64,000 nucleotides of DNA from Brevundimonas sp. AJA228-03 (GCF_017795885.1 NZ_CP059297.1:1679001-1743000); one strand, 5' to 3'. Shown: positions 1-9,075, counted from the stretch's first letter. The notes: generated from the letters alone by a model not told the origin. Numbers and translations: made by a program.

Positions 1-339
1 GGCGTCCTCGGCATGCTCTCCCGTACGGAAGGCCCAGCGACCGGAATGAACGAAGAAGACCTCAGCCGTTTCGTGGAAATGCTGGGAGTTCACGCACCCC
101 GGGGGCTGGCGCGCGCCGCCAATGTTGAAGCCGTGAAGTTCGCTGATGTGGACGTGCTGGTCCGGATTTTCCGCCACGCCCGGCCCTATGATGGTGAAAT
201 TCTCTTTGGCGTCTGAACCCGGGGTACGCGCATCGATGAATGCTGTCGTACAAGGAAGCAGGTCACGATAGCGGACGATGCGATCAGAAAGCGATGGGCC
301 GGAACGTTTCAGCATTCCGCTATTGAACGCGTCCTGCAT
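1..339 (-). CDS. Cupin-domain protein (partial, cut by left edge)
   Basis: Reading leftward from an ATG at 339, an open frame runs off the window after 113 codons without a stop. The protein begins MQDAFNSGMLKR and contains a cupin-like stretch, HVHISELHGFNIGG followed by NSQHFHETAEVFFVHSGRW, in which His-x-His-x(n)-Glu and the later HFHET motif resemble the metal-binding strands of small cupins. Such proteins act as dioxygenases, isomerases or sensors; which applies here cannot be told because the C-terminal half is missing. It points in the same direction as the serine hydrolase next door but is 126 bp downstream of it. An in-frame stop lies well upstream of the chosen ATG, and Met9 is an alternative start. 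Confidence 0.72.
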   Translation of the reverse strand, partial: MQDAFNSGMLKRSGPSLSDRIVRYRDLLPCTTAFIDARTPGSDAKENFTIIGPGVAENPDQHVHISELHGFNIGGARQPPGCVNSQHFHETAEVFFVHSGRWAFRTGEHAEDA

Positions 340-465
340 TCGAATGCAACAAAGTTCTGGCGGCGAGTTTCCGTGGACTTGCAACCGTCGCGCGACATGG
401 CGTGAACGCTGACTTCACCCTCATCGCCGTAGCCATGATCTGGATGCGGTAAATGTCGATTCGTC

Positions 466-1782
466 CTAGTCTGCTGGCACCGCCAGGAGGTGGTCACTGA
501 TCGCCTGGTAGGCGGGAAGTGAAGTTGGATCGATCAACGCATTCCCGGCGTTGGGACCGGAAGCGAAACGGACGATGGTCATTTCGGCTTTCGGGTCGGC
601 GTAGCAGGCCTGGCCGAAGACGCCGCGCGCCATGAAAGCGCCGTTGGGATTGTGCGAGACCCACCACTGATCGTGATAGCTCCAGCCTGGCAAAGTACTG
701 TACCCGCCATAGACGAAGGCCGCAGGGCTGCCGCCCGCCACGATGTCGGCGACGACGGTCTCGGGTACGATCTGGCGACCATTGAAGCGACCGCGATTTC
801 TCATCATTTCGCAGAACCGGCCGAAGTCCCGAAGCTGCAGGTTGAGCCCCCCCGCGGCGTAGCCAGCCCCGTTCGAACCGACCTGGATATAGGCGTCGCG
901 CTCCATTCCCATCGGTCGCCAGAAGCGTTCGCTCATGACCGCCGCGAGGGTCATGCCGCTGACGCGTGAGACCAGCCAGCCTGCGACCTCTGTGTTGACG
1001 GACTTGTAGTGGAACTCCCTGCCGTGCTCGCCCGCCTTTTTCAGGGTCGTGAGGTAGTCATAGCCGGTGGTCGGACCCGAATATCCGGGGGGCCGAGGCA
1101 GCATTCCGACCGCACGGACAAAGTGGAAGGCGTCGGAGTCCGGATCGGTATAGACTTCCGTGTAGGCGAGGCCGGTTGTCATATCGAGCACCTGACCCAC
1201 CGTGGCGTCGGCGAAGGCGCTGTCAGCCAGTTCGGGGAGGTACTGCGTGACCAGGGCGTCGCGATCAAGCCGGCCTTCAGCGATCAGCATCGCCGCCAGG
1301 GTTCCAACAAACGACTTGGTCACCGAGTGGGCGATGTGCTGTCCCTGCGCAGTCAGGGCCCCGAAATAGCGCTCATAGACGATCTCGCCCCTGTGCAGGA
1401 CCAGAATGCCGTCGGTGTAGTTGGCGGCCAGGGACTGTTCCCAGGTCATGGGAGTCGTGCCCCCCATCGGGGTGAAGGTGACGGCGTCGAGGTCATCGCG
1501 CAGGGCCACGGGCAAGACGCTTGTCGGACCATCACCGCGCGAGATCTCGGCAGTCGGCATCAGTTCGCGCCAGTGCGAGAAGCTCCAGCGGACCTGGGGA
1601 AAGCGCAGGAGGCTCTGATCCTCGAACCGGATCAGCCGGTCGGGTGACGGGGGGGAACCGACCATCCAGCCGAGGGTGACGGGATCCGTCGCAGCAGCGT
1701 CCGGGACGGCCTGCGGCGACTGTGCGTTGGCAAGCGCGGGAGCCAGCAGGGCGACCGCCATCATGATCGGCAAGTGTTTCAT
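466..1782 (-). CDS. Secreted serine hydrolase, beta-lactamase/class C esterase family
   Basis: A 438-residue protein of the class C beta-lactamase/EstB/6-aminohexanoate-dimer hydrolase superfamily. The start at 1782 gives a clear signal peptide (MKHLPIMMAVALLAPALANA), so I prefer it to the longer frame reaching 1953. The nucleophile motif SVTK lies at about residues 153-156 (Ser153, Lys156) and the second catalytic motif HYKSVNTEVAGW carries a likely catalytic Tyr259. These residues fit a periplasmic esterase, amidase or peptidase rather than a true beta-lactamase. It is divergent from an MFS permease; two 17-bp boxes lie in the shared intergenic region, which suggests co-regulation. It may hydrolyse an ester or amide of the cluster's substrate before uptake (inference). 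Confidence 0.85.
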   Translation of the reverse strand: MKHLPIMMAVALLAPALANAQSPQAVPDAAATDPVTLGWMVGSPPSPDRLIRFEDQSLLRFPQVRWSFSHWRELMPTAEISRGDGPTSVLPVALRDDLDAVTFTPMGGTTPMTWEQSLAANYTDGILVLHRGEIVYERYFGALTAQGQHIAHSVTKSFVGTLAAMLIAEGRLDRDALVTQYLPELADSAFADATVGQVLDMTTGLAYTEVYTDPDSDAFHFVRAVGMLPRPPGYSGPTTGYDYLTTLKKAGEHGREFHYKSVNTEVAGWLVSRVSGMTLAAVMSERFWRPMGMERDAYIQVGSNGAGYAAGGLNLQLRDFGRFCEMMRNRGRFNGRQIVPETVVADIVAGGSPAAFVYGGYSTLPGWSYHDQWWVSHNPNGAFMARGVFGQACYADPKAEMTIVRFASGPNAGNALIDPTSLPAYQAISDHLLAVPAD

Positions 1783-1828
1783 TGCAGGCTCCCGGAACGG
1801 TACGGACCACAGCCTATCGGAACTCTTT

Positions 1829-1845
1829 ACTTGCGTAAACAGACC
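1829..1845 (+). promoter_or_regulatory. 17-bp regulon box, ACTTGCGTAAACAGACC
   Basis: One of the best matches to a recurrent [AG]CTTGC-N7-GAC[CT] motif. It lies between the divergent serine hydrolase and MFS genes. The role as a binding site is inferred from recurrence only. Confidence 0.55.
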
Positions 1846-1893
1846 TTTGTGGTTTCCGCTCGCCAGGCTCACTGGCGCGTCCATCGCGAAATG

Positions 1894-1910
1894 ACTTGCA
1901 ATGTTGGACC
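1894..1910 (+). promoter_or_regulatory. 17-bp regulon box, second copy, ACTTGCAATGTTGGACC
   Basis: The second match to the box in the same divergent promoter region, 42 bp upstream of the MFS start. The two copies have the same orientation and are spaced 65 bp apart. Confidence 0.45.
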
Positions 1911-1951
1911 AAACAGCAAAATCATTCACCCGACACAGTTCTGGAAACGCC

Positions 1952-3304
1952 ATGGATCAGCCCGTTCGAACGCACCGGCCAGGGGAGGATCCGACCGCAG
2001 CCCCCTGGCCAAACCCCTCGCGTGCCTGGGTCACGGTCTTCGTCCTGATGGCCGCCTACGCGCTGGCCTTCGTCGATCGCCAGATCCTGACGCTGCTGGT
2101 TGAGCCTGTTCGTCGAGACCTCAACATCAACGACACCCAGTTCAGTCTCCTCAGCGGTCTCGCCTTCACCCTGTTCTATACCGTCATGGGGTTGCCGTTC
2201 GCATGGCTGGCGGATCGGAGTTCACGCCGCAACCTGATCATTGCCAGTATCGGCTTTTGGTCACTCATGACCGCGGCGTGTGGCATGGCCAGCAGTTTTC
2301 TGACGCTGTTCCTGGCGCGCATTGGTGTCGGCGTGGGCGAGGCCGGGCTCTCACCGGCCGCCTACTCCATGATCGCGGACAACTTTCCCCCGGCCAGGCG
2401 CGCGCGCCCGCTTGGCGTCTATGCGATCGGATCAATCTGCGGGGTCGGGCTTGCCCTGATCATCGGCGGGGCCGTTATCCAGTGGGCCATGACCGCGCCG
2501 CCGGTCAGTCTGCCCTTGCTGGGTGAGCTCAAGAGCTGGCAGCTGGCTTTCCTGATCGTCAGTCTCCCGGGACCGATCCTGATGCTGGCCATGCTGCCCC
2601 TGCATGAACCCAAGCGCCAGGAGAAGGCGTTGGCGGATGGCGAGACGCGCCCGTCGTTCATGGCCTTCCTGCGTCGTCGCTGGAAATCCTTCACCCTGCT
2701 GTCCGTTGGCTACTCTCTGATCGGTGTAGCGGTCGCCGCCTATCTGACCTGGACCCCGGCCTTCATGGTTCGGCGTTTCGGCTGGGAGATGAGTCAGGTG
2801 GGCGCAGCCTACGGAACTGTCCTTCTGGTCTTTGGGACCGGCGGGATCCTTGTCGGTGGGTGGTGGTCCGACAGGATGGCTGCGCGGGGAGCCCAGGATG
2901 CGGTTCTGCGGGTTGCTGCGACGGGGGCCGCGGTCGCCCTGCCTTTCGCCCTGGGTGCCCCGTTCGCTTCAAGCGGCGTGCTGGCCATGTCGATGATCGC
3001 CGCGATGTCGTTCGCATTCGGCCTGACACAGGGACTGCCGGCACCGAGCCTCCAGGCCATTGCACCGAACCGCCTGCGGGCGAGGGTCATGGCGCTCTAC
3101 CTGCTGATCGGCAACATCGTCGCCTTTACGGTCGGCCCGACCGGAGTGGCCCTTATCAGCGACTATTGGCTGAAGGACTCGGCACGGATCGGGGTCGCCG
3201 TGGCGATTATGTCCGCCGTGGTGGTACCGCTTGGATTGCTGTCCTTGCTCGCGGCCCGCAAGAGTTTCATCGAGGCATCGGTTTTCGAGGCCGGCGAGGG
3301 CTGA
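1952..3304 (+). CDS. MFS permease (spinster-like)
   Basis: A 450-residue major facilitator superfamily protein with about 12 hydrophobic segments. The start MDQPVRTHRP is chosen at 1952 because the upstream extension lacks a ribosome site and runs into the regulatory boxes. The signature between TM2 and TM3, LADRSSRRNLI, and RIGVGVGEAGLSPAAYSM in TM4-5 match the family of inner-membrane transporters often annotated as spinster or hexuronate-type. It is clearly paralogous to the permease at 16300-17658, sharing near-identical motifs such as DRQILTLLV and TDTQFSLL-type stretches. It presumably moves the cluster's substrate or an intermediate across the inner membrane. Confidence 0.9.
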   Translation: MDQPVRTHRPGEDPTAAPWPNPSRAWVTVFVLMAAYALAFVDRQILTLLVEPVRRDLNINDTQFSLLSGLAFTLFYTVMGLPFAWLADRSSRRNLIIASIGFWSLMTAACGMASSFLTLFLARIGVGVGEAGLSPAAYSMIADNFPPARRARPLGVYAIGSICGVGLALIIGGAVIQWAMTAPPVSLPLLGELKSWQLAFLIVSLPGPILMLAMLPLHEPKRQEKALADGETRPSFMAFLRRRWKSFTLLSVGYSLIGVAVAAYLTWTPAFMVRRFGWEMSQVGAAYGTVLLVFGTGGILVGGWWSDRMAARGAQDAVLRVAATGAAVALPFALGAPFASSGVLAMSMIAAMSFAFGLTQGLPAPSLQAIAPNRLRARVMALYLLIGNIVAFTVGPTGVALISDYWLKDSARIGVAVAIMSAVVVPLGLLSLLAARKSFIEASVFEAGEG

Positions 3305-3510
3305 CCCCATTTTCCTGACGGACTGCCGTCGCGGCGCGCTTCAGGGGCCAGCCAGACAGCTACACCTTCATTGCAGAGTCCGCTTGGGACCGTACCCGGG
3401 CGGACGCGCGGACTGCGCGCCCTGTCCTGAGCCGTGATCCCGATGGGTTTCCGAAGCCAACAGGGACGCGAACCTGTCGCCCGCCGCTCCGTCGTTCGGG
3501 TGACCAAAGA

Positions 3511-3549
3511 AAAGCGCCCGCGATCCTCCTTGCAGAGTATCGCGGGCGA
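3511..3549 (-). terminator. Rho-independent terminator of the first TonB receptor gene
   Basis: A perfect 10-bp inverted repeat, CGCCCGCGAT at 3515-3524 with its complement at 3539-3548, encloses a 14-nt loop. Read on the minus strand the stem is followed by CTTTTCTTT, as expected for an intrinsic terminator about 30 bp past the receptor stop codon. The stretch 3305-3510 upstream of it holds no convincing gene. Confidence 0.8.
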
Positions 3550-3576
3550 AGTCGGTCGGGACGGAAGGAGCGTTGA

Positions 3577-5805
3577 TCAGAAGGCGTAGCTCAGATCGAC
3601 GCCGTAGGTTTTGGGCGCACCGTAGTAGTTCATCAGGTCGCCGAAGAAGGTCTGAGCGGCCACGGCATAGAGTTCATCCGTCAGGTTCTTGCCCCAGACG
3701 GTGACGTTCCAGTCGGCATTGGGTGCCTGGAAACGCAGCGAGGCATCAAGCAGCCCGAAGGCCTCCTGCTTGATCGTATTGGCTGGTGTCCAGAAGCTCT
3801 CACCCGTATGGGTATAGTTCGCCTTGAAGCTGAACGCATTATCCCAGGCCCCCTCCCCGAAATCGTAGGAGACGCCGAGGTTAAACTTGTTCTCGGGCGA
3901 GCGCTGGATCCGCTTGCCGCTGAAGACCACGCCGGCCGAGCTGATGAAGTCCACATATTTGGCATCGATCAGAGACCCGGATGCGTTGATCAGCAAGTCG
4001 TCGGTGACGGCCCAGGTCAGTTCAGCCTCGAAGCCCTTGATGTCGGCCGCGCCGGCGTTGCTTGTGACCGTACACAGGCATTCCAGGATCAGCTGCTGGG
4101 ACTGCAGGTTGGTATAGTCCATCTGGAAGGCCGCGACGTTCAGACGGACGCGATTATCAAACAGGTCCGTCTTGGCCCCGATCTCGTAGTTGATAACCTC
4201 CTCGGGATCGTAGCTGATCACGGCACCGGCACGCGTACCGGGGATATGGTCCCAGCCGCCGCCCTTAAAGCCCTTGCCGGCGCTGGCATAGATCATGATG
4301 TCGTCGTTGGGGCGGTATTCGATGATACCCTGGGGCGTGAAGGCGTCCCATTCCTGCTCGTAGTCGACCGTAAAGCTCTGCCCGGCGGCGAGGATCAGCG
4401 CCGCGACGCACAGACCGTCCCCGCCATCGCTGAGACAGCGAGCAACCCTGTGGCCGCCCTTCTTGTCCCGCGTGAAACGGGCCCCGATCGTGGCCGTCAG
4501 CTGATCTGTCAGCTCGTAACCGATCTGTCCAAAGACCGCTGCAGTGTCGAGTTCGGCGGCGTTCGTGTAGAGATATTCGCCGCTGAGCGCCGCAATGGTG
4601 GTGTTGGTCGTGGCCTTGTTGGCGTCGAAGCGATCCACATTGTCGTGCTGGATGAAGGCACCGACGATCCAGTTGAACCGGCTGTCCGGGTTGGTCGACA
4701 CCAGCCGAAGTTCCTGCGCGAGCGTCTCGGGCTCGTCCTCGGCAAAGTAGAAGGTGTCTGCGAGCCCGGGGGGCGAGCCCACACCCAACTGGTTGAAGCC
4801 CATTTCGCCGGATGAATTGCGATAGCCTGTGATCGCGGTCAGCCGCGCCTGGTCGAAGTCATAGTCAATACGCAGGCTGGCCCCGAAGGTCGTGCGGTTT
4901 GAGTAGTCCCGCTGGGGGCTCAGGCTTTCTCGTGGACCCAGATTGCGCGCGGTTCGATAGGCGGTCACCGCGCCAATACCGGCAGTGAACGGGTCGTCGG
5001 TCATCGTGCGAGCCCCGGGGGTCGCCTTGGACGAGCCATAGTCCACGGTCAGAAGAGCGCGAAGCGCGCTGTCTTCGGGTCGGTAAAGAAACTCGGCCCG
5101 GGCCTGATGCGCGGTCAGGTCATCCATGTCGTAGTTCAGGAGGACGTTGCGACCGTAACCATCGCGATTGCGGACCTGGAAGGCGAAACGGGCGGCCACG
5201 TCACTGCTCAGTGGCCCGGTCATGTAACCGTCGGCGTTAAAGCCGTTGTAGCTGGCAAGGCCCGCTGTGATGCGGCCTGAGGGCTCGAAACTCGGCTTGT
5301 TGGTGATGACGCTGATAGCACCGCCGACGACATTCTTGCCGAGCAGCACGCCCTGTGGTCCGCGGATGATCTCTATGCGCTCAAGGTCATAGAAATCCGT
5401 GAATGCAGACCCCATCCGCGAGATATAGACCTCGTCCACAAACGTACCGATGGAGGGCTCGGCGCTGGCATCGATGATCCGGACGCTGGTGATGCCGCGG
5501 ATATTCAATTCCTTCCCGAGCGGCGTTCCCTCGGTCAGGCTGAAGGACGGCACACTGCCGGCCAGGCTGCTGAGGTCGACAATCCGTTGCCGGTCCAGAG
5601 TTTCACTGGTCACTGCCGTGATCGCGCTGGGCACATCCTGCAGGCGGCGCTCGCGACGATCAGCGGTGACGATGACGTCCTCGATCGCAGTCGCGGTTTC
5701 GGCCTGACTGGTCTGTGGACCCGTCTGGGCCATCGCGGACAAGGGGACCGCACACAAGGCTGTAAGTGAAGTGGATGCAAGCCAAGCCAAGGTAAGTCTG
5801 CGCAT
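3577..5805 (-). CDS. TonB-dependent outer-membrane receptor
   Basis: A 742-residue receptor. The first 26 residues form a signal peptide ending LSAMAQ, followed by a TonB-box region IEDVIVTADRRERRLQDVP, a plug domain (through roughly residue 170, with RIEIIRGPQGVLLGKNVVGG) and a 22-strand barrel that ends in an aromatic residue (SYAF). The plug motif LRGPQG-like and the NP.F-like strands are family hallmarks. Such proteins import scarce hydrophobic or chelated substrates at the cost of proton-motive force via TonB-ExbBD. There are no siderophore genes nearby; the neighbours are catabolic, so a carbon-source role is more likely. Its upstream region carries two 17-bp boxes. Confidence 0.93.
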   Translation of the reverse strand: MRRLTLAWLASTSLTALCAVPLSAMAQTGPQTSQAETATAIEDVIVTADRRERRLQDVPSAITAVTSETLDRQRIVDLSSLAGSVPSFSLTEGTPLGKELNIRGITSVRIIDASAEPSIGTFVDEVYISRMGSAFTDFYDLERIEIIRGPQGVLLGKNVVGGAISVITNKPSFEPSGRITAGLASYNGFNADGYMTGPLSSDVAARFAFQVRNRDGYGRNVLLNYDMDDLTAHQARAEFLYRPEDSALRALLTVDYGSSKATPGARTMTDDPFTAGIGAVTAYRTARNLGPRESLSPQRDYSNRTTFGASLRIDYDFDQARLTAITGYRNSSGEMGFNQLGVGSPPGLADTFYFAEDEPETLAQELRLVSTNPDSRFNWIVGAFIQHDNVDRFDANKATTNTTIAALSGEYLYTNAAELDTAAVFGQIGYELTDQLTATIGARFTRDKKGGHRVARCLSDGGDGLCVAALILAAGQSFTVDYEQEWDAFTPQGIIEYRPNDDIMIYASAGKGFKGGGWDHIPGTRAGAVISYDPEEVINYEIGAKTDLFDNRVRLNVAAFQMDYTNLQSQQLILECLCTVTSNAGAADIKGFEAELTWAVTDDLLINASGSLIDAKYVDFISSAGVVFSGKRIQRSPENKFNLGVSYDFGEGAWDNAFSFKANYTHTGESFWTPANTIKQEAFGLLDASLRFQAPNADWNVTVWGKNLTDELYAVAAQTFFGDLMNYYGAPKTYGVDLSYAF

Positions 5806-5968
5806 TCGATTTCCCTCCCAGGGCTTCGCCCTTTTTGTTGATCCCCCAACCGACGAGATCGTCGGTCATCGGCCATTCCGGCGCGACGTGGCACGTCCGT
5901 CGGGCGGTGCAGACAGGAGGGCCCTTATGGGTCCTGCCGAACTTCACAACGCCGACAGTCCGGCAATA

Positions 5969-5985
5969 AATCCATAATTGCAAGT
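5969..5985 (-). promoter_or_regulatory. 17-bp regulon box, weak copy, ACTTGCAATTATGGATT
   Basis: Read on the minus strand this keeps ACTTGC and the N7 spacing but ends GATT instead of GACC. It sits 164 bp upstream of the TonB receptor start and 25 bp from the strong copy, on the opposite strand. Confidence 0.35.
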
Positions 5986-6009
5986 CAATGGACAAGGTGG
6001 CTTCAGCAA

Positions 6010-6026
6010 ACTTGCGTCAACAGACC
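6010..6026 (+). promoter_or_regulatory. 17-bp regulon box, ACTTGCGTCAACAGACC
   Basis: It differs at a single base from the copy at 1829-1845. It lies upstream of the TonB receptor gene. Confidence 0.55.
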
Positions 6027-6392
6027 TTTTCCTAAGTTTCCTCAATATCTTGCGACTGTTGTGCGCTGCAAAATATCCAGCCCGGGATTTGGCAGACAGC
6101 CGATCGGCCGTTTGCACCCTTGCGAATCCGGTCTCCGGTCTCCTCGGCCCCGACCGGCCCGGCCGCTGTCGATCAGGCAGAAAGATGCGACCTTGCCATA
6201 GGGTCAAACAGGGGCCGGCCACCGGCTGGACCCCTCGGCCGAGGCCCCCGGTGCGGATCCTCGACAACCTCATGTCTCCGCAGGACAGGGCCGGAAAATG
6301 GGGGTCGGAGCCGCGTGGACGGCCATCAGCCGACTGACCGGGATCAGGGTTGCGGTGCCCGGTCGGTTGAAGGCGGGTGCCGCGGCCGGGAC

Positions 6393-6782
6393 CTAGCCCT
6401 TGATGTCCTTGAGCACGGCTGCCTGGGCCGGATCAAGATACTCGTCCAGCCGTGTGATCAGACCGTCTTTCATCCGGACCACGCAGCAGGCGGCCATGCG
6501 GAACAGGCGGCCGTCAGGCAGGGTGGCCTCCAGGACATGCTGCTGAATCCAGCCATCGTGGAGGATCTCCCGGCGCAGGATATTGTACTTCCGGACCGGT
6601 AGCTTGCGATGCATCCAGGCCAGCGTCTTGAGGTTCTCTTCGACCGACTGTTCGTGGTCGTCGAAATTGTGCCAGATCCTTGCGTCCGGAGCATAGAAGG
6701 TGCGCGCAGACTCACTGTCACCGCGCCCAAGAGCCGCCGAGAAGCGGTCTGAGAACTCGTGGATGTCCTTCTCGTCACTCAT
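6393..6782 (-). CDS. NTF2-fold (SnoaL-like) protein
   Basis: A 129-residue single-domain protein beginning MSDEKDIHEFSDRFSAAL. I chose this ATG over one 14 codons upstream because the extra residues are not family-like. Motifs FYAPDARIWHNFDDHEQS and the terminal strand DGLITRLDEYLDP are typical of SnoaL-like polyketide cyclase/dehydratase-fold proteins, which bind hydrophobic ligands in a cone-shaped pocket and act as isomerases, cyclases, dehydratases or epoxide hydrolases. The catalytic class cannot be read. It follows, on the same strand, the DHRS12-like SDR (gap 112 bp) and may share its transcript. It is one of four NTF2-fold genes in the first 14 kb. Confidence 0.82.
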   Translation of the reverse strand: MSDEKDIHEFSDRFSAALGRGDSESARTFYAPDARIWHNFDDHEQSVEENLKTLAWMHRKLPVRKYNILRREILHDGWIQQHVLEATLPDGRLFRMAACCVVRMKDGLITRLDEYLDPAQAAVLKDIKG

Positions 6783-6894
6783 GGTTGGCTCCCAGGTGCA
6801 ATGAGGGCCAGTTGCGGCCATCAAGTCAGGCGTCTGTTGCTACATCCGGGCATCGTGTGACCGGCCCCTCTGCGTGAAACTCCAGGCCCTGCCG

Positions 6895-7857
6895 TCAGAC
6901 GGCCAGGCGCTTTCGGTCTGCGTCCAGGAAGGCGACCACCTCGGCGATGGATGTGCGCGGGTTTCTTGTGTGCGGATAGGCGTGTGCGGTTCGGGGTTTG
7001 CGGTCGAACCAGATCTCGTCGACGACCTCGGGGGGGCGGGTCGCAGCCAGCCAATCGATCGTATCGGCACCCTCGTGGTCATTGCGCAGGATGGGGGCCA
7101 GGACTTTGCGGAATTTGGGAAGGCTGGTCTTCACCCCGGCGGTGTCCGCCCATCCGGGGTGGACGGCATAGGTCCTGATCCCGTCGGCGGCCCAGGCGGT
7201 GCGCCAGTGTTCGGCAAGGGCCAGTTGAGCCCGCTTGTGGGCAGCATAGGCGGCGAAGCCGTTGAAATGCGCCTCGGGTATGTTCAGCAGCTTCTTGTTC
7301 AGGCCGAGGTTATAGAGGCCGCCGGAGACGACGTTGATGATGTTCGCGCCTGGCTTCAACTTGCCGGCCTTGTGGAGATCCTCTGTCAGGATCCAGTGGC
7401 CGAGAAGGTTGGTGGCGTAGGAGGTCTCCAGTCCTTCGGGCGTCGCCTCGAAGTGACGCATCAGCAGGCCGACGTTGTTGACGAGGACGTCGAACTTTAC
7501 CGCCGCGATCTCGGGACGGTTCGACAGGCCGGCGACGGCGGCCATCGACGACAGGTCGCAGGTGACGGCCACGATGGACCCCGGCCCCCTGGCCTCGCGG
7601 ACCAGTTCGCCCAGAGCCTTCACATTGCGGCCAATGGCGTAGACGGTCGCGCCCTTGGCCGTGGCCCGCAGCGCTGTGGCCTTGCCGAGGCCGCCGGTCG
7701 CGCCGGTGACGAGCCATTTCTGGCCTGAGTAGTCAGCCTTGACCGGTTTGAACGGCAGGCCGCGCGCGACATAGCCTACGCGGGTGAAGGACGGGGCAAA
7801 GCGAGCGTAGAAGTTGACCGACTTCATAAGTGCCTGCCAGAAGGGGGGCTCGGCCAT
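6895..7857 (-). CDS. SDR oxidoreductase, DHRS12-like
   Basis: A 320-residue short-chain dehydrogenase/reductase. After a 45-residue amphipathic N-terminal extension (FYARFAPSFTRVGYVARGL) comes the NAD(P)-binding TGATGGLGK, then the LVNNVG motif and the catalytic YAAHK (Tyr-x3-Lys). The long N-terminal extension and overall pattern resemble the DHRS12 branch, membrane-associated SDRs of unknown physiological substrate. It is divergent from the DapB-like dehydrogenase at 7997, and two 17-bp boxes lie in the 139-bp gap. Likely role: oxidation or reduction of an alcohol or ketone intermediate. The substrate is unknown. Confidence 0.88.
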   Translation of the reverse strand: MAEPPFWQALMKSVNFYARFAPSFTRVGYVARGLPFKPVKADYSGQKWLVTGATGGLGKATALRATAKGATVYAIGRNVKALGELVREARGPGSIVAVTCDLSSMAAVAGLSNRPEIAAVKFDVLVNNVGLLMRHFEATPEGLETSYATNLLGHWILTEDLHKAGKLKPGANIINVVSGGLYNLGLNKKLLNIPEAHFNGFAAYAAHKRAQLALAEHWRTAWAADGIRTYAVHPGWADTAGVKTSLPKFRKVLAPILRNDHEGADTIDWLAATRPPEVVDEIWFDRKPRTAHAYPHTRNPRTSIAEVVAFLDADRKRLAV

Positions 7858-7884
7858 GGGCGTCTCTCCACGCGATCCACTGTC

Positions 7885-7901
7885 GCTTGCGTAAACACAC
7901 T
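7885..7901 (+). promoter_or_regulatory. 17-bp regulon box, GCTTGCGTAAACACACT
   Basis: It shares CTTGCGTAAACA with the copy at 1829. It lies in the divergent promoter between the DHRS12-like SDR and the DapB-like dehydrogenase. Confidence 0.5.
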
Positions 7902-7927
7902 AATCGCTCAGCCGCGCTTGGCAAGCA

Positions 7928-7944
7928 GCTTGCGTTTCTGGACT
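7928..7944 (+). promoter_or_regulatory. 17-bp regulon box, second copy, GCTTGCGTTTCTGGACT
   Basis: It matches CTTGC-N7-GACT exactly and lies 43 bp from the first copy in the same orientation, as at 1829/1894. Confidence 0.45.
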
Positions 7945-7996
7945 TATGCAGTCAGCGTTGGGCCATGGAAACGCCGCGACAGCGTCGGGAGGCGTG

Positions 7997-9019
7997 ATGA
8001 CCAGACCCATTCGGGTGATCCAGTGGGCGACCGGCTCCATGGGCAAGGCCTGCCTGCGGGCGGTTCTGGACGACGACCGGTTCCAGTTGGTCGGCCTGCT
8101 GGTCTATAGCGACGCCAAGGCCGGGCGCGACGCCGGAGAGATCGCGCGTCGGCCGGAGACGGGGGTGTCTGCGACCCGTTCCATTGACGAGATCCTGGCG
8201 CTGGACGCAGACGTGGTGATCCACACGCCGATGTTGTCTGCGCCCTACGACGGACATGATGCGGACGTGAGAAGACTGCTGGAGTCCGGCAAGAATGTCG
8301 TTAGCATCAACCACTATTTCGAGCCCGCCGCGCTCGGTATCGACTATGCGAACGGGCTGGCCGAGAGCGCGCGCAAGGGCGGTGCCACCCTTGCCGGAAC
8401 CGGAGTGAATCCCGGCTGGGTCGCGGAGCGGATGGCGGTCAACGCCACGGCCCTGTGCCTGTCGCACCGGAACATCGCGACTCGCGAGATCATTGACTGC
8501 ACAACGGTTCCAAACCCGGACTATGTCTTCGGTGCCCTGGGTTTCGGGACCGCACCGGGCAGGGTCAACTTGCTGAGCGGGCCGCTGGCGGAGACCTTTA
8601 CGGCCATGTTCTCGCAGAGCGTGGAGGGACTGGCAGCGCGGCTAGACCTGGACCTGGATCGGTTCGAACCGGACCACGCGGTTCGCGTGGCGGAGCGCGA
8701 TCTGACCATCGCGGCGGGGATCATTCCCAAGGGCACGGTCTCGGCCACGACCTGGCGTGTGCATGGTCTGATCGACGGGGTGAGGCGCATCACCCACGAG
8801 GTCAACTGGATCATGGATCCGGCCCAGGCACCGTTCGCCGGCAAGCCTCACTGGCAAATCGAGATCGACGGCCTGCCCGGGGTCAGGATCGCCATGGACC
8901 TTGTCGACACCGCCCCGGTCGGCGTGCGCACCAAGCCGGAACAGTTCGCGGTGGCGGCCATGGTCCTGCAGGCCATTCCCCGCGTGATCGTCGCACCCCC
9001 GGGTCTGCTGCGGCTGTGA
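7997..9019 (+). CDS. DapB-like NAD(P)-dependent dehydrogenase
   Basis: A 340-residue protein with an N-terminal Rossmann segment, IRVIQWATGSMGKACLRAV, and the conserved ADVVIHTPM and GKNVVSINHY stretches of the dihydrodipicolinate-reductase-like superfamily, which includes 2,4-diaminopentanoate dehydrogenase. It is longer than true DapB (about 270) and lacks an obvious lysine-pathway context, so a catabolic reductase or dehydrogenase role is more likely. The ATG at 7997 follows GGGAGGCG; a longer frame begins at 7946 inside the promoter. It heads a rightward run of five genes ending at 12772. Confidence 0.82.
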   Translation: MTRPIRVIQWATGSMGKACLRAVLDDDRFQLVGLLVYSDAKAGRDAGEIARRPETGVSATRSIDEILALDADVVIHTPMLSAPYDGHDADVRRLLESGKNVVSINHYFEPAALGIDYANGLAESARKGGATLAGTGVNPGWVAERMAVNATALCLSHRNIATREIIDCTTVPNPDYVFGALGFGTAPGRVNLLSGPLAETFTAMFSQSVEGLAARLDLDLDRFEPDHAVRVAERDLTIAAGIIPKGTVSATTWRVHGLIDGVRRITHEVNWIMDPAQAPFAGKPHWQIEIDGLPGVRIAMDLVDTAPVGVRTKPEQFAVAAMVLQAIPRVIVAPPGLLRL

Positions 9020-9058
9020 CGTCGCCGGACAGACTTGCCCGCTAACGCAAGCCATGTC

Positions 9059-9075
9059 ACTTTCGTTTAAAGACT
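9059..9075 (+). promoter_or_regulatory. 17-bp regulon box, weak copy, ACTTTCGTTTAAAGACT
   Basis: It matches the box with one substitution in the left half (CTTTC for CTTGC). It lies 26 bp before the start of the NTF2-fold gene at 9102, so this gene may have its own promoter. Confidence 0.35.

Larger units (their letters stand above)
5806..6392. other. Long intergenic region upstream of the first TonB receptor gene
   Basis: About 590 bp without a convincing gene: short frames exist on both strands but lack family motifs and ribosome sites. It contains the receptor's leader and promoter and two matches to the 17-bp box (5969-5985 and 6010-6026). The portion 6040-6390 is GC-rich and shows no recognisable element. 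Confidence 0.5.

Noticed and set aside
466..1782. Serine hydrolase as an antibiotic beta-lactamase
   Set aside because: It has the SxxK and Tyr motifs of esterase-type relatives, but I see no clear KTG box and the context is catabolic.
3808..4815. A 335-codon frame on the plus strand
   Set aside because: Antisense to the first TonB receptor, which has complete family features.
5978..6602. Short plus-strand frames between the TonB receptor and the NTF2-fold gene
   Set aside because: No motifs or ribosome sites, and the later one overlaps the NTF2-fold gene in antisense.
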